DNA from: Bacteroidia bacterium
GTDB lineage: Bacteria; Bacteroidota; Bacteroidia; Bacteroidales; Dysgonomonadaceae
Assembly: GCA_025999435.1 (NCBI GenBank)
Contig: BNXH01000007.1
Coordinates: 1 to 45,509, forward strand
DNA length: 45,509 nucleotides
Reading direction: 5' to 3'
The notes below the pieces were generated by a model, which did no database searches, was not told where the DNA came from, and saw only the letters and a program-made list of their open reading frames with translations. Positions 8,381 through 17,132 of this stretch are shown here, in pieces; within the stretch, counting starts at the first letter, position 1; every line of letters starts with the position of its first letter. Position numbers and translations under genes: made by a program.

Positions 8381-9821
8381 TTTTCAAATCTTTTTCTTCT
8401 AATACTGTAATTTTCCCGTTTTCTTCTTTGGTAATAATGGCTTTCCCATTTTCTTTCGAGATTGTCATTTTGGTATTATCCTTTTCGATAACGATCGGTT
8501 GAGATTGCTTTTTGCGGCCATTCTTTTTACCTCCTTTCAATTCGAGGATATGCTCATCCAGCGCTTTGATTCTCTTTTCGGAGTCTTTAATTCTCCGCAC
8601 GTTGTCTTCATCTTCCGTTTTTTTCTTCAGACTCTCTACATAGTCAGATAGGGCATTCCGATAATAAGTATAGTATGTCAATGCATTTTGCGGGTCGTCG
8701 AGCCGGTCGTCGTATATATTGGCAACAGTGTAGTAAATATTCATTTGATTGTACTTGCTGTAATTCAGCGATCTGAGGTGAGTCTCGGCAGCTTCTTTGT
8801 ATTGTCCGCTCTTTTCATAAGATAAGGCAAGGTTTTTATTACAGGAATATAATATGCTACTATCCGGTTTTAACCGGTCCAGCAGCCTGTTGAACAGAGG
8901 AATTGCTTTTTTGTGATCGGCCATTTGCATAGATGAGGTAGCAAGAGCAAAAAGAACCGTATTATTTGTTGTATCCTGCCTGAAAGCTTTGTCCAGATAT
9001 ACTTCCGAATTATAAAATTTATTACTCATGAAATAGGAAAGTCCGAGGTTTCGGTTTAACAAAAGGCTGGTGTCGCCTCTTTGTTCGCATACGAGGAAGC
9101 GGTTGTTTGCTTCTTCATAGTTTTCTCCGGCATAGTATAATAAAGCATTTAACAGATTGACTTGATGATTGGTGGTATCCATATCCATAAATGTCTGGGA
9201 GCATTCCTTGCCCTCGTTTAATAATCCGTATTGTAAATAAATATTGGTCAGGCTGGCAGTGGAAAACGCATCTAATGGATTTTCAGCTAATGTTTTTCTG
9301 TAATAGAATATGGCGCTATCGACTACATTCATCATCTCATAGCATTGGGCGATTTGTTTCAGTGTGTTGGCCGATTTACCCTGATCGTAGATTACATAAA
9401 ACAGTTCGAGCGCTTTCTCGTATTTGCTTTGCTGAAACAATAGTTCTGCTTTTTGTATTTTGAAATAGATGTTGGCGGAATCTATCCGTATTAGTTCGTC
9501 GTAACATTCGACGCTCGCTTTGCGGTTGGCTATCGCCTGATAACAGGTTGCCAGTTCGGATAATATTTGCACATCGTCTTTATACTCTTTGTCGAGAAGT
9601 TCCAATATAAATATAGCCTTTTGGTATTTACCCAAAGCCTTATTGCATAATGCTTTTTGAAAAAGTAATTCCTTCGTTGGTTCTTGCGCTTCTATATATT
9701 CCAACGCCTGTTGGTATTGGAAGTTTTTCAGTAATTCGGCTAGGTGGTTTTCTTTGTTTTGAGAAAAAACAGAGAAAACGCAAATTGTCAATAAGCTTGC
9801 AAGGATGATTCGTCTTTTCAT
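8373..9821 (-). CDS. Exported tetratricopeptide-repeat protein
   Basis: 482 residues with a signal peptide (MKRRIILASLLTICVFSVFSQ), so it is exported to the periplasm. Roughly eight TPR-like helical pairs (e.g. ALCNKALGKYQKAIFILELL, AELLFQQSKYEKALELFYVI, NLALSYEKSGQYKEAAETHL) fill residues ~25-390. A Lys/Glu-rich coiled-coil (~390-440) and a charged tail rich in Glu-Asn-Gly-Lys follow. TPR proteins scaffold complexes; the partner is unknown. It is transcribed convergently to recG and after the BlaR1-like gene on the same strand (62-bp gap with a possible hairpin), so it may or may not be cotranscribed with the regulator pair. Confidence 0.8.
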   Translation of the reverse strand: MKRRIILASLLTICVFSVFSQNKENHLAELLKNFQYQQALEYIEAQEPTKELLFQKALCNKALGKYQKAIFILELLDKEYKDDVQILSELATCYQAIANRKASVECYDELIRIDSANIYFKIQKAELLFQQSKYEKALELFYVIYDQGKSANTLKQIAQCYEMMNVVDSAIFYYRKTLAENPLDAFSTASLTNIYLQYGLLNEGKECSQTFMDMDTTNHQVNLLNALLYYAGENYEEANNRFLVCEQRGDTSLLLNRNLGLSYFMSNKFYNSEVYLDKAFRQDTTNNTVLFALATSSMQMADHKKAIPLFNRLLDRLKPDSSILYSCNKNLALSYEKSGQYKEAAETHLRSLNYSKYNQMNIYYTVANIYDDRLDDPQNALTYYTYYRNALSDYVESLKKKTEDEDNVRRIKDSEKRIKALDEHILELKGGKKNGRKKQSQPIVIEKDNTKMTISKENGKAIITKEENGKITVLEEKDLKIN

Positions 9822-9839
9822 ATAGTGCAGAGTTAACTA

Positions 9840-9865
9840 AAGAGCAGGCGTTAATACCCGCTCTT
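9840..9865 (-). terminator. Weak hairpin after the BlaR1-like gene
   Basis: AAGAGC (9840-9845) pairs with GCTCTT (9860-9865), with two further G-C pairs inside. On the minus strand it is followed by TAGTT only, so termination would be inefficient. It may only attenuate read-through into the TPR gene. Confidence 0.35.
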
Positions 9866-9883
9866 CGGTTAAATGAAAGGTCT

Positions 9884-11572
9884 TTATTTTACAGAAGGTT
9901 TGCTAATTGCTGTATCATCCTTCAACCGGAACTGGATAGGTAGATTAAAATATACAGGAACTGCAATGCCGTTTTGTTTTCCCGGTATCCATTTCGGCAT
10001 ACCGGAAACTACTCTTACAGCTTCCGCATCGCAATCAGGATCGATACCTCGTATAACAGTTACATTTGTTATGGTTCCGTCATCTCCTACTATAAACCGT
10101 AGGGTAACGCGTCCTTGTATACCTGCCGTTTGTGCTGTAACCGGATATTTAAGATTTTCCCTGACAAACTTTTGCATCTCAGCTTCACCTCCCGGAAAGG
10201 TTGGCATTTGCTCTACTGTAATGAAAGGTTTCTTCGTGTCTTTCGGGTCTCCCTTTTTTACTTCGGAAACGGTAATCTCACTTCCATAACCAACTACTAC
10301 TATTGTGTTTTTATCAGGATCTCCTATGATAAATTTTTGTGATCCGGATAATTTGAATATTATAGGTATCGCGTAGCTTGCATCTACATTATTCCCATTA
10401 AGCTTGGCCGGTATCCATTTCGGCATGCTTTTTATTACACGTACGGCTTCTTTGTCGAGCGCCGGATCTGCTTTTTCAATAACACTAATATTAGATATTT
10501 CACCTGTGCTTTTTACTATAAAACTAACCAATATTCGTCCTTGCGTACCAGCTTCCTGAGCCGTAACAGGGTATCGGAGGTTATCTCTGATAAATTTATT
10601 CATTTCATCTATTCCTCCGGGAAATGAAGGAAGCTGATCTACTTGGTCTTGAGGCCTGTCAAACAATTCATCTGTTGCTGCCTTTATCAGATCCGGAGAT
10701 GCCTGTACTGCGTTGCCTAAGAGTAGTATAACTCCGATTGGGATAATTAGTAAATACTTTAAAGATGCTGCGATCGAGCTTTTTTTCTTGTTCATCATGG
10801 TTATTCGTTTTTTAAGTTGCGATATGTTGAAGTTATTAATGAGTGAGAACCCTGTGTTTTTATTAGATACTTGCAGAAGAATATATTGATATTCTTTTAA
10901 GTTGTATCCCCGATTGAGAACCTCCTGATCGGCGAGGTATTCGAGATTTATCTTTATTTCCTTTTTTATAAGCCAAGCAAACGGATTCCACCAGAAAAAC
11001 GCGCATAATAATTCTGCCGTCAGATTGTCTATCGAGTGATATTGTCTGACATGAGCCTGTTCGTGAGCAATGATTTCTTTTAATCTGTGCGTGTCGCTAT
11101 CTTCGGTATTGACAAAAATCCAATTGAAAAATGAGAACGGCGATAGTTGATTAGTCTTCATTTTTACAATCCTGTATTTTTGTATTTTTTCGGATTCGCA
11201 ACCTGATCTTAATTTAATAATGCTTAATAACTGTATAATGAATTTGATCACACAGAAAGCCGAAATGATACATATACCTACAAGTATGATGTTTTGAATA
11301 TTTACCGGAGACGATTGTGTTTGCTCTTGTATTTCCGGCGTTATGTAAAAATCCGAAAGCCAGAAGGTGGGTATCTGTGCGGGAGCTTGGTCTTTTATCG
11401 GTATCTCTATATTAAAGGTTGGGAAGATCAATGAGAAAATTATAGCAAACAGAAAATAAAACCGTCTTAGCCTCAGAAAAGTATCTGCACGTAAGCATAG
11501 CATATATACCCCATAGAATATGGCTATAGAGATGGAGGCTTTTATCAGATATAAAATAATTGTGTTATCCAT
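9884..11572 (-). CDS. BlaR1-like M56 metallopeptidase with two TonB C-terminal domains
   Basis: 562 residues. Membrane helices lie at ~5-25, 35-52 and 93-118, with a fourth after the protease domain (~270-290, LLIIPIGVILLLGNAVQ). The cytosolic M56 zinc protease has HEQAH at 170-174 and the downstream LEYLADQEVL glutamate region. The periplasmic part is two tandem TonB C-terminal domains (~312-408 and ~445-555), each starting P(S/T)FPGG and containing NLRYPVTAQ / NLKYPVTAQ and MPKWIP. It lies 18 bp downstream of a BlaI-type repressor, the standard sensor-protease/repressor pair. A stimulus in the envelope probably activates the protease to cleave the repressor. No beta-lactamase sensor domain is present, so a beta-lactam signal is not supported. 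Confidence 0.88.
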   Translation of the reverse strand: MDNTIILYLIKASISIAIFYGVYMLCLRADTFLRLRRFYFLFAIIFSLIFPTFNIEIPIKDQAPAQIPTFWLSDFYITPEIQEQTQSSPVNIQNIILVGICIISAFCVIKFIIQLLSIIKLRSGCESEKIQKYRIVKMKTNQLSPFSFFNWIFVNTEDSDTHRLKEIIAHEQAHVRQYHSIDNLTAELLCAFFWWNPFAWLIKKEIKINLEYLADQEVLNRGYNLKEYQYILLQVSNKNTGFSLINNFNISQLKKRITMMNKKKSSIAASLKYLLIIPIGVILLLGNAVQASPDLIKAATDELFDRPQDQVDQLPSFPGGIDEMNKFIRDNLRYPVTAQEAGTQGRILVSFIVKSTGEISNISVIEKADPALDKEAVRVIKSMPKWIPAKLNGNNVDASYAIPIIFKLSGSQKFIIGDPDKNTIVVVGYGSEITVSEVKKGDPKDTKKPFITVEQMPTFPGGEAEMQKFVRENLKYPVTAQTAGIQGRVTLRFIVGDDGTITNVTVIRGIDPDCDAEAVRVVSGMPKWIPGKQNGIAVPVYFNLPIQFRLKDDTAISKPSVK

Positions 11573-11590
11573 GGCTCGTTTCGATGATGA

Positions 11591-11953
11591 TTACTTTTTG
11601 CCTTTTTCTATCATTTGCATAATTTCCTTGAGTTCTTCCGATGAAATTTTCTCCTCCTTAACAAAGAACGATACTAATTCTTTGTAAGAATTTTCAAAAT
11701 AGCTCTTCACCACGCTCGACATGAATACTTTTTTGTACTCGTCTTCTTTTATTCGTGGACTATATACCCATACATTTCCGTATCTCTTTGAGTTCAAATA
11801 TCCTTTTTGCTCCAGATTTCTTACAACGGATGCTACTGTGGTATAAGGAGGCTTGGGATCGCTCATTTCATTTACAATATCTTTCACTACACACTCTTGT
11901 AGTTGCCAGATGTATAGCATAACTGTTTCTTCCTGATGGGTCAATTTTTCCAT
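11591..11953 (-). CDS. BlaI/MecI-family transcriptional repressor
   Basis: 120 residues, typical for the family. The N-terminal winged helix begins MEKLTHQEETVMLYIWQL and contains PPYTTVASVVRNLEQKGYL, the recognition-helix region of penicillinase-repressor proteins. The C-terminal part (VVKSYFENSYKELVSFFVKEEKIS) is the dimerisation helix region. It precedes the BlaR1-like protease gene by 18 bp on the same strand, and an imperfect palindrome just upstream is a candidate autoregulatory operator. Confidence 0.92.
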   Translation of the reverse strand: MEKLTHQEETVMLYIWQLQECVVKDIVNEMSDPKPPYTTVASVVRNLEQKGYLNSKRYGNVWVYSPRIKEDEYKKVFMSSVVKSYFENSYKELVSFFVKEEKISSEELKEIMQMIEKGKK

Positions 11954-11973
11954 AATGTTTTATTTGCGTAATA

Positions 11974-11999
11974 TTACTAATATTTCGTAAATATAGTGA
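11974..11999. promoter_or_regulatory. Candidate BlaI-type operator
   Basis: TTACTAATATTT and AAATATAGTGA are near-complementary arms around CGT, 21 bp upstream of the repressor ATG. BlaI/MecI operators are dyads with TACTA/TAGTA-like half-sites, which this resembles. Autoregulation is inferred. Confidence 0.45.
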
Positions 12000-12032
12000 T
12001 AGTTTTTTATAAACAAAACATTTCTGTCTTTT

Positions 12033-12746
12033 TTAAGACTTTTTGTTTAGATCAGATAAGACTTTATTCTTAGGGGTAGTAGCCACAAATTCTTTCAGGT
12101 AGAATGGCTCGAAGTATGCAACATCTGCAAATTCTTTTCTATTAAAAGATTCTTCAGCTAGTTCGACCATGTCTGTGGCTTTGGGATATATGTCGTCCAA
12201 AAATAAGGCGTTTGGGTGATGAAGAACCGACTTACATTTTTCTGCACCATTTCCAAAAAACAGTATTTGCCTGCCGGCTAAAAACTCAGAGAATGAATTT
12301 TCATCTATAATGTCGGCCGATACCGGGCGTAATTCTTGTAACGAATTGTCATATACTGTGTCATATACCTCCATTCGTCTCGCGTCTATCATTGGGCAAA
12401 GGAGCGAGTCTTTGTCTGTATTGTTTTGCTTGAGCACTCCATGAGCCATAATCTTTAATGTATGTATAGCGATAAGTGGAATGTTCAGCCCATAACAAAG
12501 ACCTTTGGCTTCCGATACACCAATGCGTAATCCGGTATAAGAGCCCGGACCGCAACTTACGGCAACGGCATCGGGTTTAGTGTTTGCTTTTCTCAACTCC
12601 TCGATAGCCTCATTGACGAACTGTCCCAGAAGAACAGCGTGCGAAGGGCCGTTTGTCTCTTCTTTATAAAATATAACCTGACTTCCGTTCGATACGGCAA
12701 CAGAGCATACTTCGGTAGCTGTTTCTATACTTAATATATATGGCAT
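12033..12746 (-). CDS. tsaB: tRNA N6-threonylcarbamoyladenosine biosynthesis protein TsaB
   Basis: 237 residues. It starts MPYILSIETATEVCSVAVS (ASKHA-fold phosphate loop) and contains SCGPGSYTGLRIGVSEAKGL, the TsaB/YeaZ signature. As in the family, it keeps the N-terminal lobe while the TsaD-like active site is absent. TsaB bridges TsaD and TsaE in the t6A37 modification complex. It is monocistronic on minus: the BlaI operator region separates it from the next gene on the left and repeat island 2 lies on its right. Confidence 0.95.
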   Translation of the reverse strand: MPYILSIETATEVCSVAVSNGSQVIFYKEETNGPSHAVLLGQFVNEAIEELRKANTKPDAVAVSCGPGSYTGLRIGVSEAKGLCYGLNIPLIAIHTLKIMAHGVLKQNNTDKDSLLCPMIDARRMEVYDTVYDNSLQELRPVSADIIDENSFSEFLAGRQILFFGNGAEKCKSVLHHPNALFLDDIYPKATDMVELAEESFNRKEFADVAYFEPFYLKEFVATTPKNKVLSDLNKKS

Positions 12747-12771
12747 TGTTTTTCTTTTTTTTGATAGAGAA

Positions 12772-12779
12772 CAAAATTA
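12772..12779 (-). promoter_or_regulatory. -7 element of the tsaB promoter
   Basis: The minus strand reads TAATTTTG, an exact TAnnTTTG, 26 nt upstream of the tsaB ATG. No clear -33 box. Confidence 0.45.
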
Positions 12780-12842
12780 CATATTTTCTTTAATGATTAT
12801 CCGCGAACTTACCACAAAAAACGATGTGATGATATACGTATG

Positions 12843-13035
12843 TCAGTAGTTAGTAGTTAGTAGTTAGTAGTTAGTAGTCAGTAGCCAGTCAACAGTCAAC
12901 AACTTGTACCTCGTATCTCGTCTACTCGTATCTTTTTAACTAAAAAGTAACAAACCTCCACAGTTAGCAGTCAACAACTCGTACCTCGTATCTCGTCTAC
13001 TCGTATCTTTTAACTAAAAAGTAACAAACTTCTAC
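12843..13035. repeat. Heptad-periodic array with two linker units (island 2)
   Basis: From 12843 to 12898, eight 7-mers run in perfect register (TCAGTAG, then four TTAGTAG, then TCAGTAG, CCAGTCA, ACAGTCA). The 7-bp phase continues as CAACTTG, TACCTCG, TATCTCG to ~12928. The reversed linker (complement of GTTTGTTACTTTTTAG) is at 12933-12955. A second unit follows: heptads CAGTTAG, CAGTCAA, CAACTCG, TACCTCG, TATCTCG at 12961-12995, and a second linker at 13008-13029. No ORF or dyad explains it. Confidence 0.85.
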
Positions 13036-13044
13036 AGTTATTTT

Positions 13045-13150
13045 TTAGCTGTTAGCCGTTAGCTTATAGCCTTTGTCGCTTCGCGCCATTTGCTAATTTT
13101 AACTACACTTCGTTCCGTTGAACGTTGTTTCAAATTCGCTAATTTGCTAA
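13045..13150. repeat. TTAGCNN heptads plus GCGAAGCGA/AT-rich module
   Basis: Four heptads with core TAGC run from 13045 to 13072. They are followed by the reverse complement of the module ATTAGCAAATGGCGCGAAGC, which is found in the other orientation at 39430-39449 and partly at 39479-39492. Confidence 0.7.
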
Positions 13151-13152
13151 TT

Positions 13153-13193
13153 ATCTATTATAGATAAAACCGGCGCCGGAGAATGTTTCACTT
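13153..13193. repeat. TCTAT..ATAGATAAAACC module
   Basis: A 41-bp block running from a small ATCTATTATAGAT dyad through CGCCGGAGAATGTTTCACTT. It recurs inverted at 39359-39398 with a few substitutions. Non-coding. Confidence 0.65.
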
Positions 13194-13296
13194 TTGGCTC
13201 CGCCGATTTCGCCTCGCCTTCGCTTCGGCGATTGATAATTCAATTCATTTCTCACTTTTCACTTGATGTATGCAGATAATAATTAATTCTTTTTTG

Positions 13297-13304
13297 TACA
13301 TTTG
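13297..13304 (+). promoter_or_regulatory. -7 element upstream of rnr
   Basis: TACATTTG matches TAnnTTTG; the start would leave a ~70-nt leader. No -33 TTG at the normal distance. Confidence 0.42.
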
Positions 13305-13379
13305 AATGCATAAAATGTTAAAACAAACAACCTTTCAGTAGTGAGAGTTGTTGATATATAATATAAAGTAACAATACAT

Positions 13380-15536
13380 ATGAGTAAGAAAAATGTGACA
13401 CACAATACCGACAAACAAAAAACCAAAACGGATATAATAAATTCAGTTGTCAATTTCTTTAATAAAAATTCCGGAGAATCATTTAGCCATAAGCAGGTGG
13501 CGGAAAAGCTTGGTTTTAAAAAGCCCGCCGAAAAGCAGTTGATCGTAAATATCCTTTACGACTTACTGGATGATGCTTTTATTGTAGAGACTTCACGAGG
13601 GAAATATAAATCGAATAATAGAGGCTTGTTTCTTGAAGGAACTTTTGAAAGGAGGAGTAATGGCAAAAATTTCTTTGTGCCCGATGGCAGAGAAGAAAGT
13701 TCCCATGTATTTATCGCTGAGCGCAACTCGGCTCATGCCATGAATGGCGACCGTGTAAAAGTGCAGATGCTGGCTAAACGTAAAGGCCGTGATTCGGAAG
13801 GAGAAGTTGTAGAAATATTGGAACGCAGGCAGGTAACTTTTGTCGGCACATTGGATGTGCAGAAGCAATTTGCCTTTTTGGTATTAGATAGCAAGATATT
13901 GGCCAACGACATATTTATTCCGAAAGAAAACCTGAAGGGCGGAAAAGATGGAGACAAAGCTTTGGTTGAGGTTGTAGAGTGGCCTCAACGAGCTAAAAAC
14001 CCAATAGGGAAAGTACTGGACATTCTTGGTCAGGCTGGAGAGAATAATACAGAAATGAACGCGATTCTTGCCGAGTATGGACTCCCGTATAAATATCCGG
14101 AAAAGGTAGAAGCCGCCGCTAGTAAAATACCGGAGGAGATAACTGCCGAAGAAATAGCTAAGCGTGAGGATTTCAGAAACACGACCACTTTTACTATCGA
14201 CCCTCGTGATGCTAAAGACTTTGATGATGCCCTGTCTATCAGAAAGCTGAAAGATGGCCGTTGGGAAATTGGAGTGCATATTGCCGATGTGACCCACTAT
14301 GTGCAGGAAGGAGATATTATAGACAAGGAGGGTGAAAGCCGTGCTACATCTATTTATCTTGTTGACAGGACGATACCGATGCTTCCCGAACGTCTTAGTA
14401 ACGGGCTGTGCTCATTGCGTCCGAATGAGGAAAAACTATGTTATGCCGCTATTTTCGAGATGGACGACGATGCCAATATAAAGAAACATCGCATTGTTCG
14501 CACGGTGATAAACTCTGACAGGCGGTTTACATACGAAGAGGCTCAGACTATAATAGAAACCGGAGAAGGGGATTTCAAAGAAGAAGTCCTGAAACTGAAC
14601 GATCTGGCGAAGAAACTTCGTGCGAAGAGGTTTGATAACGGGGCAATCGCTTTTGATCGCCATGAAGTCAGGTTCGAGATTGATGAAAAAGGTAAGCCGG
14701 TAAGCGTATATTTCAAGTATGCAAAAGAATCCAATAAGCTGATAGAGGAATTTATGCTGCTGGCCAATAAAACTGTCGCCGAATTTGTAGGAAAAGTTCC
14801 AAGCAATAAAGCAGCTAAAACTTTCGTCTACCGTATTCATGATGTGCCGAATGCCGAAAAGATGGAGAATCTATCGGAGTTTATCTATCGCTTCGGCTAT
14901 AAAATAAAAGTGGATGGAAGTAAAACGGCCGTATCAAAATCTATAAATCATTTGCTGGATGAGGTAAGCGGTAAGCCGGAGGAAAATCTTATATCTACTA
15001 TTGCTATCCGCGCTATGGCAAAAGCTGTTTATTCGACCGCGAATATAGGCCATTATGGTCTGGCTTTTGATTACTATACTCATTTTACATCGCCTATACG
15101 TCGTTATCCGGATATGATGGTTCATCGCTTGTTGACTAAATATCTGGATGGAGGTCGAAGTGTAAGCAAGACTCTTTATGAAAGTAAATGCGAACATAGT
15201 TCGAGTATGGAACAATTGGCTGCGAATGCAGAGCGCGCCTCGATAAAATATAAACAGGTGGAATATATGTCCGATAAATTGGGACAGGTGTTCGATGCTG
15301 TTATATCGGGAATTACCGAATGGGGATTGTATGCGGAAATCAATGAGAATAAATGTGAGGGAATGGTTCCTATACGCGATTTGGACGATGATTTTTACGA
15401 ATTCGATGAGAAGAATTATTGTTTGCGTGGGCGCCGCAATAAGCGGACCTATAGTTTAGGTGATCCGTTAAAAATTAAGGTGGCCAGAGCTAATCTGGAA
15501 CGTAAACAATTGGATTTCGCATTGGTAGAAGATTGA
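13380..15536 (+). CDS. rnr: Ribonuclease R
   Basis: 718 residues. An N-terminal winged helix (~10-80, FSHKQVAEKLGFKK...ILYDLLDDAFIVE) is followed by cold-shock RNA-binding domains (~85-240). The RNB exonuclease domain starts near residue 265 and its magnesium site is in TIDPRDAKDFDDALSI (~272-287). The C-terminal S1 domain is VFDAVISGITEWGLYAEI onward. It is a processive 3'-5' hydrolytic exoribonuclease able to degrade structured RNA and is used in rRNA and mRNA turnover and tmRNA-linked decay. It is probably transcribed alone from the promoter just right of repeat island 2. Confidence 0.96.
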   Translation: MSKKNVTHNTDKQKTKTDIINSVVNFFNKNSGESFSHKQVAEKLGFKKPAEKQLIVNILYDLLDDAFIVETSRGKYKSNNRGLFLEGTFERRSNGKNFFVPDGREESSHVFIAERNSAHAMNGDRVKVQMLAKRKGRDSEGEVVEILERRQVTFVGTLDVQKQFAFLVLDSKILANDIFIPKENLKGGKDGDKALVEVVEWPQRAKNPIGKVLDILGQAGENNTEMNAILAEYGLPYKYPEKVEAAASKIPEEITAEEIAKREDFRNTTTFTIDPRDAKDFDDALSIRKLKDGRWEIGVHIADVTHYVQEGDIIDKEGESRATSIYLVDRTIPMLPERLSNGLCSLRPNEEKLCYAAIFEMDDDANIKKHRIVRTVINSDRRFTYEEAQTIIETGEGDFKEEVLKLNDLAKKLRAKRFDNGAIAFDRHEVRFEIDEKGKPVSVYFKYAKESNKLIEEFMLLANKTVAEFVGKVPSNKAAKTFVYRIHDVPNAEKMENLSEFIYRFGYKIKVDGSKTAVSKSINHLLDEVSGKPEENLISTIAIRAMAKAVYSTANIGHYGLAFDYYTHFTSPIRRYPDMMVHRLLTKYLDGGRSVSKTLYESKCEHSSSMEQLAANAERASIKYKQVEYMSDKLGQVFDAVISGITEWGLYAEINENKCEGMVPIRDLDDDFYEFDEKNYCLRGRRNKRTYSLGDPLKIKVARANLERKQLDFALVED

Positions 15537-15642
15537 ATCTATTGCTTTTAAGACGTAATTATATTTTGTTTTTATAAATTAATTTATTATTTTCGATGAT
15601 CGTAAAACTTATAAAGATTTATAAATTAAAAACCTTACACGT

Positions 15643-16335
15643 ATGAACAAGTATTCTATTCAATCATTTATTCAGGAAACCGCGCAAGACGAAACAAAAA
15701 GTGACTTTTTTCAATTGGAAAGTCCTTATATGCTTGAGCTAAATATCAGTAACCAAACAGTAATGTTGAAAAAGGGAGCTATGGTGGCTTATACCGGTAA
15801 CATTAAGTTTGAAAGAGAAGGTATGCTCAGTAAAGGAATTGGTAACCTGATTAAGAAAACAGTATCGGGCGAAGGTACTACAATGATGAAAACAAGCGGA
15901 ACCGGAAGGGTTTACGCAGCTGATTTCGAAAAAAGAGTACGTATTCTTTATCTCGAAAATGAATCTATAAATGTAAATGGTAACGATATTCTGGCACACG
16001 AGCAATCTGTGTCGTCGGAAGTAAAAATGATGAAAAGCGTTGCCGGAATTATGGGTGGAGGATTGTTTCAGGCGCGCCTTAGCGGGACGGGACACATCGC
16101 TATTACAACACACGGTAATCCGATGACTTTGATCGTTAAGCCCGGTCAGCCGGTTTATACAGACCCAAATGCGACGGTTGCATGGTCGGGGAATTTGACT
16201 CCTACAATAAAAACAGATATCTCTCTTAAAACATTCATAGGCAGAGGTAGCGGAGAAAGCTTCCAGATGATGTTCGAAGGCGAGGGCTGGGTAATTATAC
16301 AACCGTGTGAAGAAGTATACGGAAATCCGCAGTAA
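15643..16335 (+). CDS. AIM24 family protein
   Basis: 230 residues with no signal peptide. It matches the AIM24 (formerly DUF124) beta-helix family: ALELNISNQTV-type start (LELNISNQTVMLKKGAMVAYTGNI), a Gly-rich middle MGGGLFQARLSGTGHIAI, and the end GESFQMMFEGEGWVIIQP. The role of bacterial AIM24 proteins is not established; the mitochondrial relative affects inner-membrane organisation. It has its own terminator downstream and a 106-bp gap from rnr. Confidence 0.88.
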   Translation: MNKYSIQSFIQETAQDETKSDFFQLESPYMLELNISNQTVMLKKGAMVAYTGNIKFEREGMLSKGIGNLIKKTVSGEGTTMMKTSGTGRVYAADFEKRVRILYLENESINVNGNDILAHEQSVSSEVKMMKSVAGIMGGGLFQARLSGTGHIAITTHGNPMTLIVKPGQPVYTDPNATVAWSGNLTPTIKTDISLKTFIGRGSGESFQMMFEGEGWVIIQPCEEVYGNPQ

Positions 16336-16354
16336 CAATTTTAATAAAATATAG

Positions 16355-16386
16355 AAAGGCTGTGGGATTCCGTGGCCTTTTTTATT
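16355..16386 (+). terminator. Terminator after the AIM24 gene
   Basis: AAAGGC (16355-16360) pairs with GCCTTT (16375-16380), with a TGTGG/CCGTG interior, and is followed by a T-rich run. Confidence 0.75.
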
Positions 16387-16509
16387 TTAGGTAATGTTTT
16401 GTGCCGGTATTGTGTCGTTTCGTGATAGAGATTAGTCTATTGATAGATAAATCTACAAGATAGTTGTATAAAAAAATTAATATATAATGGACAATTAACC
16501 GATTTATAC

Positions 16510-16517
16510 TACTTTTG
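16510..16517 (+). promoter_or_regulatory. -7 element of the hpt promoter
   Basis: TACTTTTG is an exact TAnnTTTG, 34 nt upstream of the hpt ATG. Confidence 0.5.
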
Positions 16518-16551
16518 CATTTTAATAATATTTAAGACAGGTAAGTCCCCT

Positions 16552-17091
16552 ATGAAGACGGTCAAAATTAAAGATAAAGAGTTCGAACTATTTCTTACTC
16601 AGGATGTAATAGAAAATGCCATAGACAAAGTCGCAGAGCAGTTGAACAAAGATATGGCAGGTAAGGATCCCTTGTTTGTTTGTGTATTGAACGGCTCGTT
16701 CATATATGCCGCCGAATTGATGAAACGGGTAACAATACCTTGTGAAGTTTCTTTCGTAAAAGTTTCCTCATATAAGGGTGTGACTTCTACCGGTAAGTTG
16801 AAAGAAATATACGGACTCGAAGAAGATATAAAAGATCGTACCGTAGTTATTGTTGAAGACATTGTCGATACAGGCCATACAATGGCTCTGATGCTTGAGC
16901 AACTGAGCTGTGATGAACCGAAAGAAATATTTGTTTCCACTCTATTGTTGAAACCGGATGCTCTGAAACAGCCGGTCCAACTGGATTATGTGGCGCTGGA
17001 GATTCCTAATGACTTTATAGTAGGATATGGCCTTGACTATGACGGATATGGCCGTAACCTTTCTGATATATATAAAATAAAGAACTCATAA
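16552..17091 (+). CDS. hpt: Hypoxanthine phosphoribosyltransferase
   Basis: 179 residues. The type I PRTase fold has the PRPP-binding loop VVIVEDIVDTGHTM (~100-113), the flexible loop VSSYKGVTSTGKL, and the purine-specificity end VALEIPNDFIVGYGLDYDGYGRNL. It converts hypoxanthine (and usually guanine) with PRPP to IMP/GMP in purine salvage. adk follows 41 bp later on the same strand, so the two may form a purine-nucleotide operon that continues towards obgE. Confidence 0.95.
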   Translation: MKTVKIKDKEFELFLTQDVIENAIDKVAEQLNKDMAGKDPLFVCVLNGSFIYAAELMKRVTIPCEVSFVKVSSYKGVTSTGKLKEIYGLEEDIKDRTVVIVEDIVDTGHTMALMLEQLSCDEPKEIFVSTLLLKPDALKQPVQLDYVALEIPNDFIVGYGLDYDGYGRNLSDIYKIKNS

Positions 17092-17132
17092 CTTTTTGGA
17101 TAGTCGTAACTCAGAGTTATAATCTCATAAAA

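Noticed and set aside
12843..13035. CRISPR array
   Set aside because: The unit is 7 bp with drifting sequence; there are no unique spacers of constant length and no cas genes.
15739..16338. 199-codon minus-strand open frame over the AIM24 gene
   Set aside because: The plus strand encodes a recognisable family; the antisense protein shows no domain.
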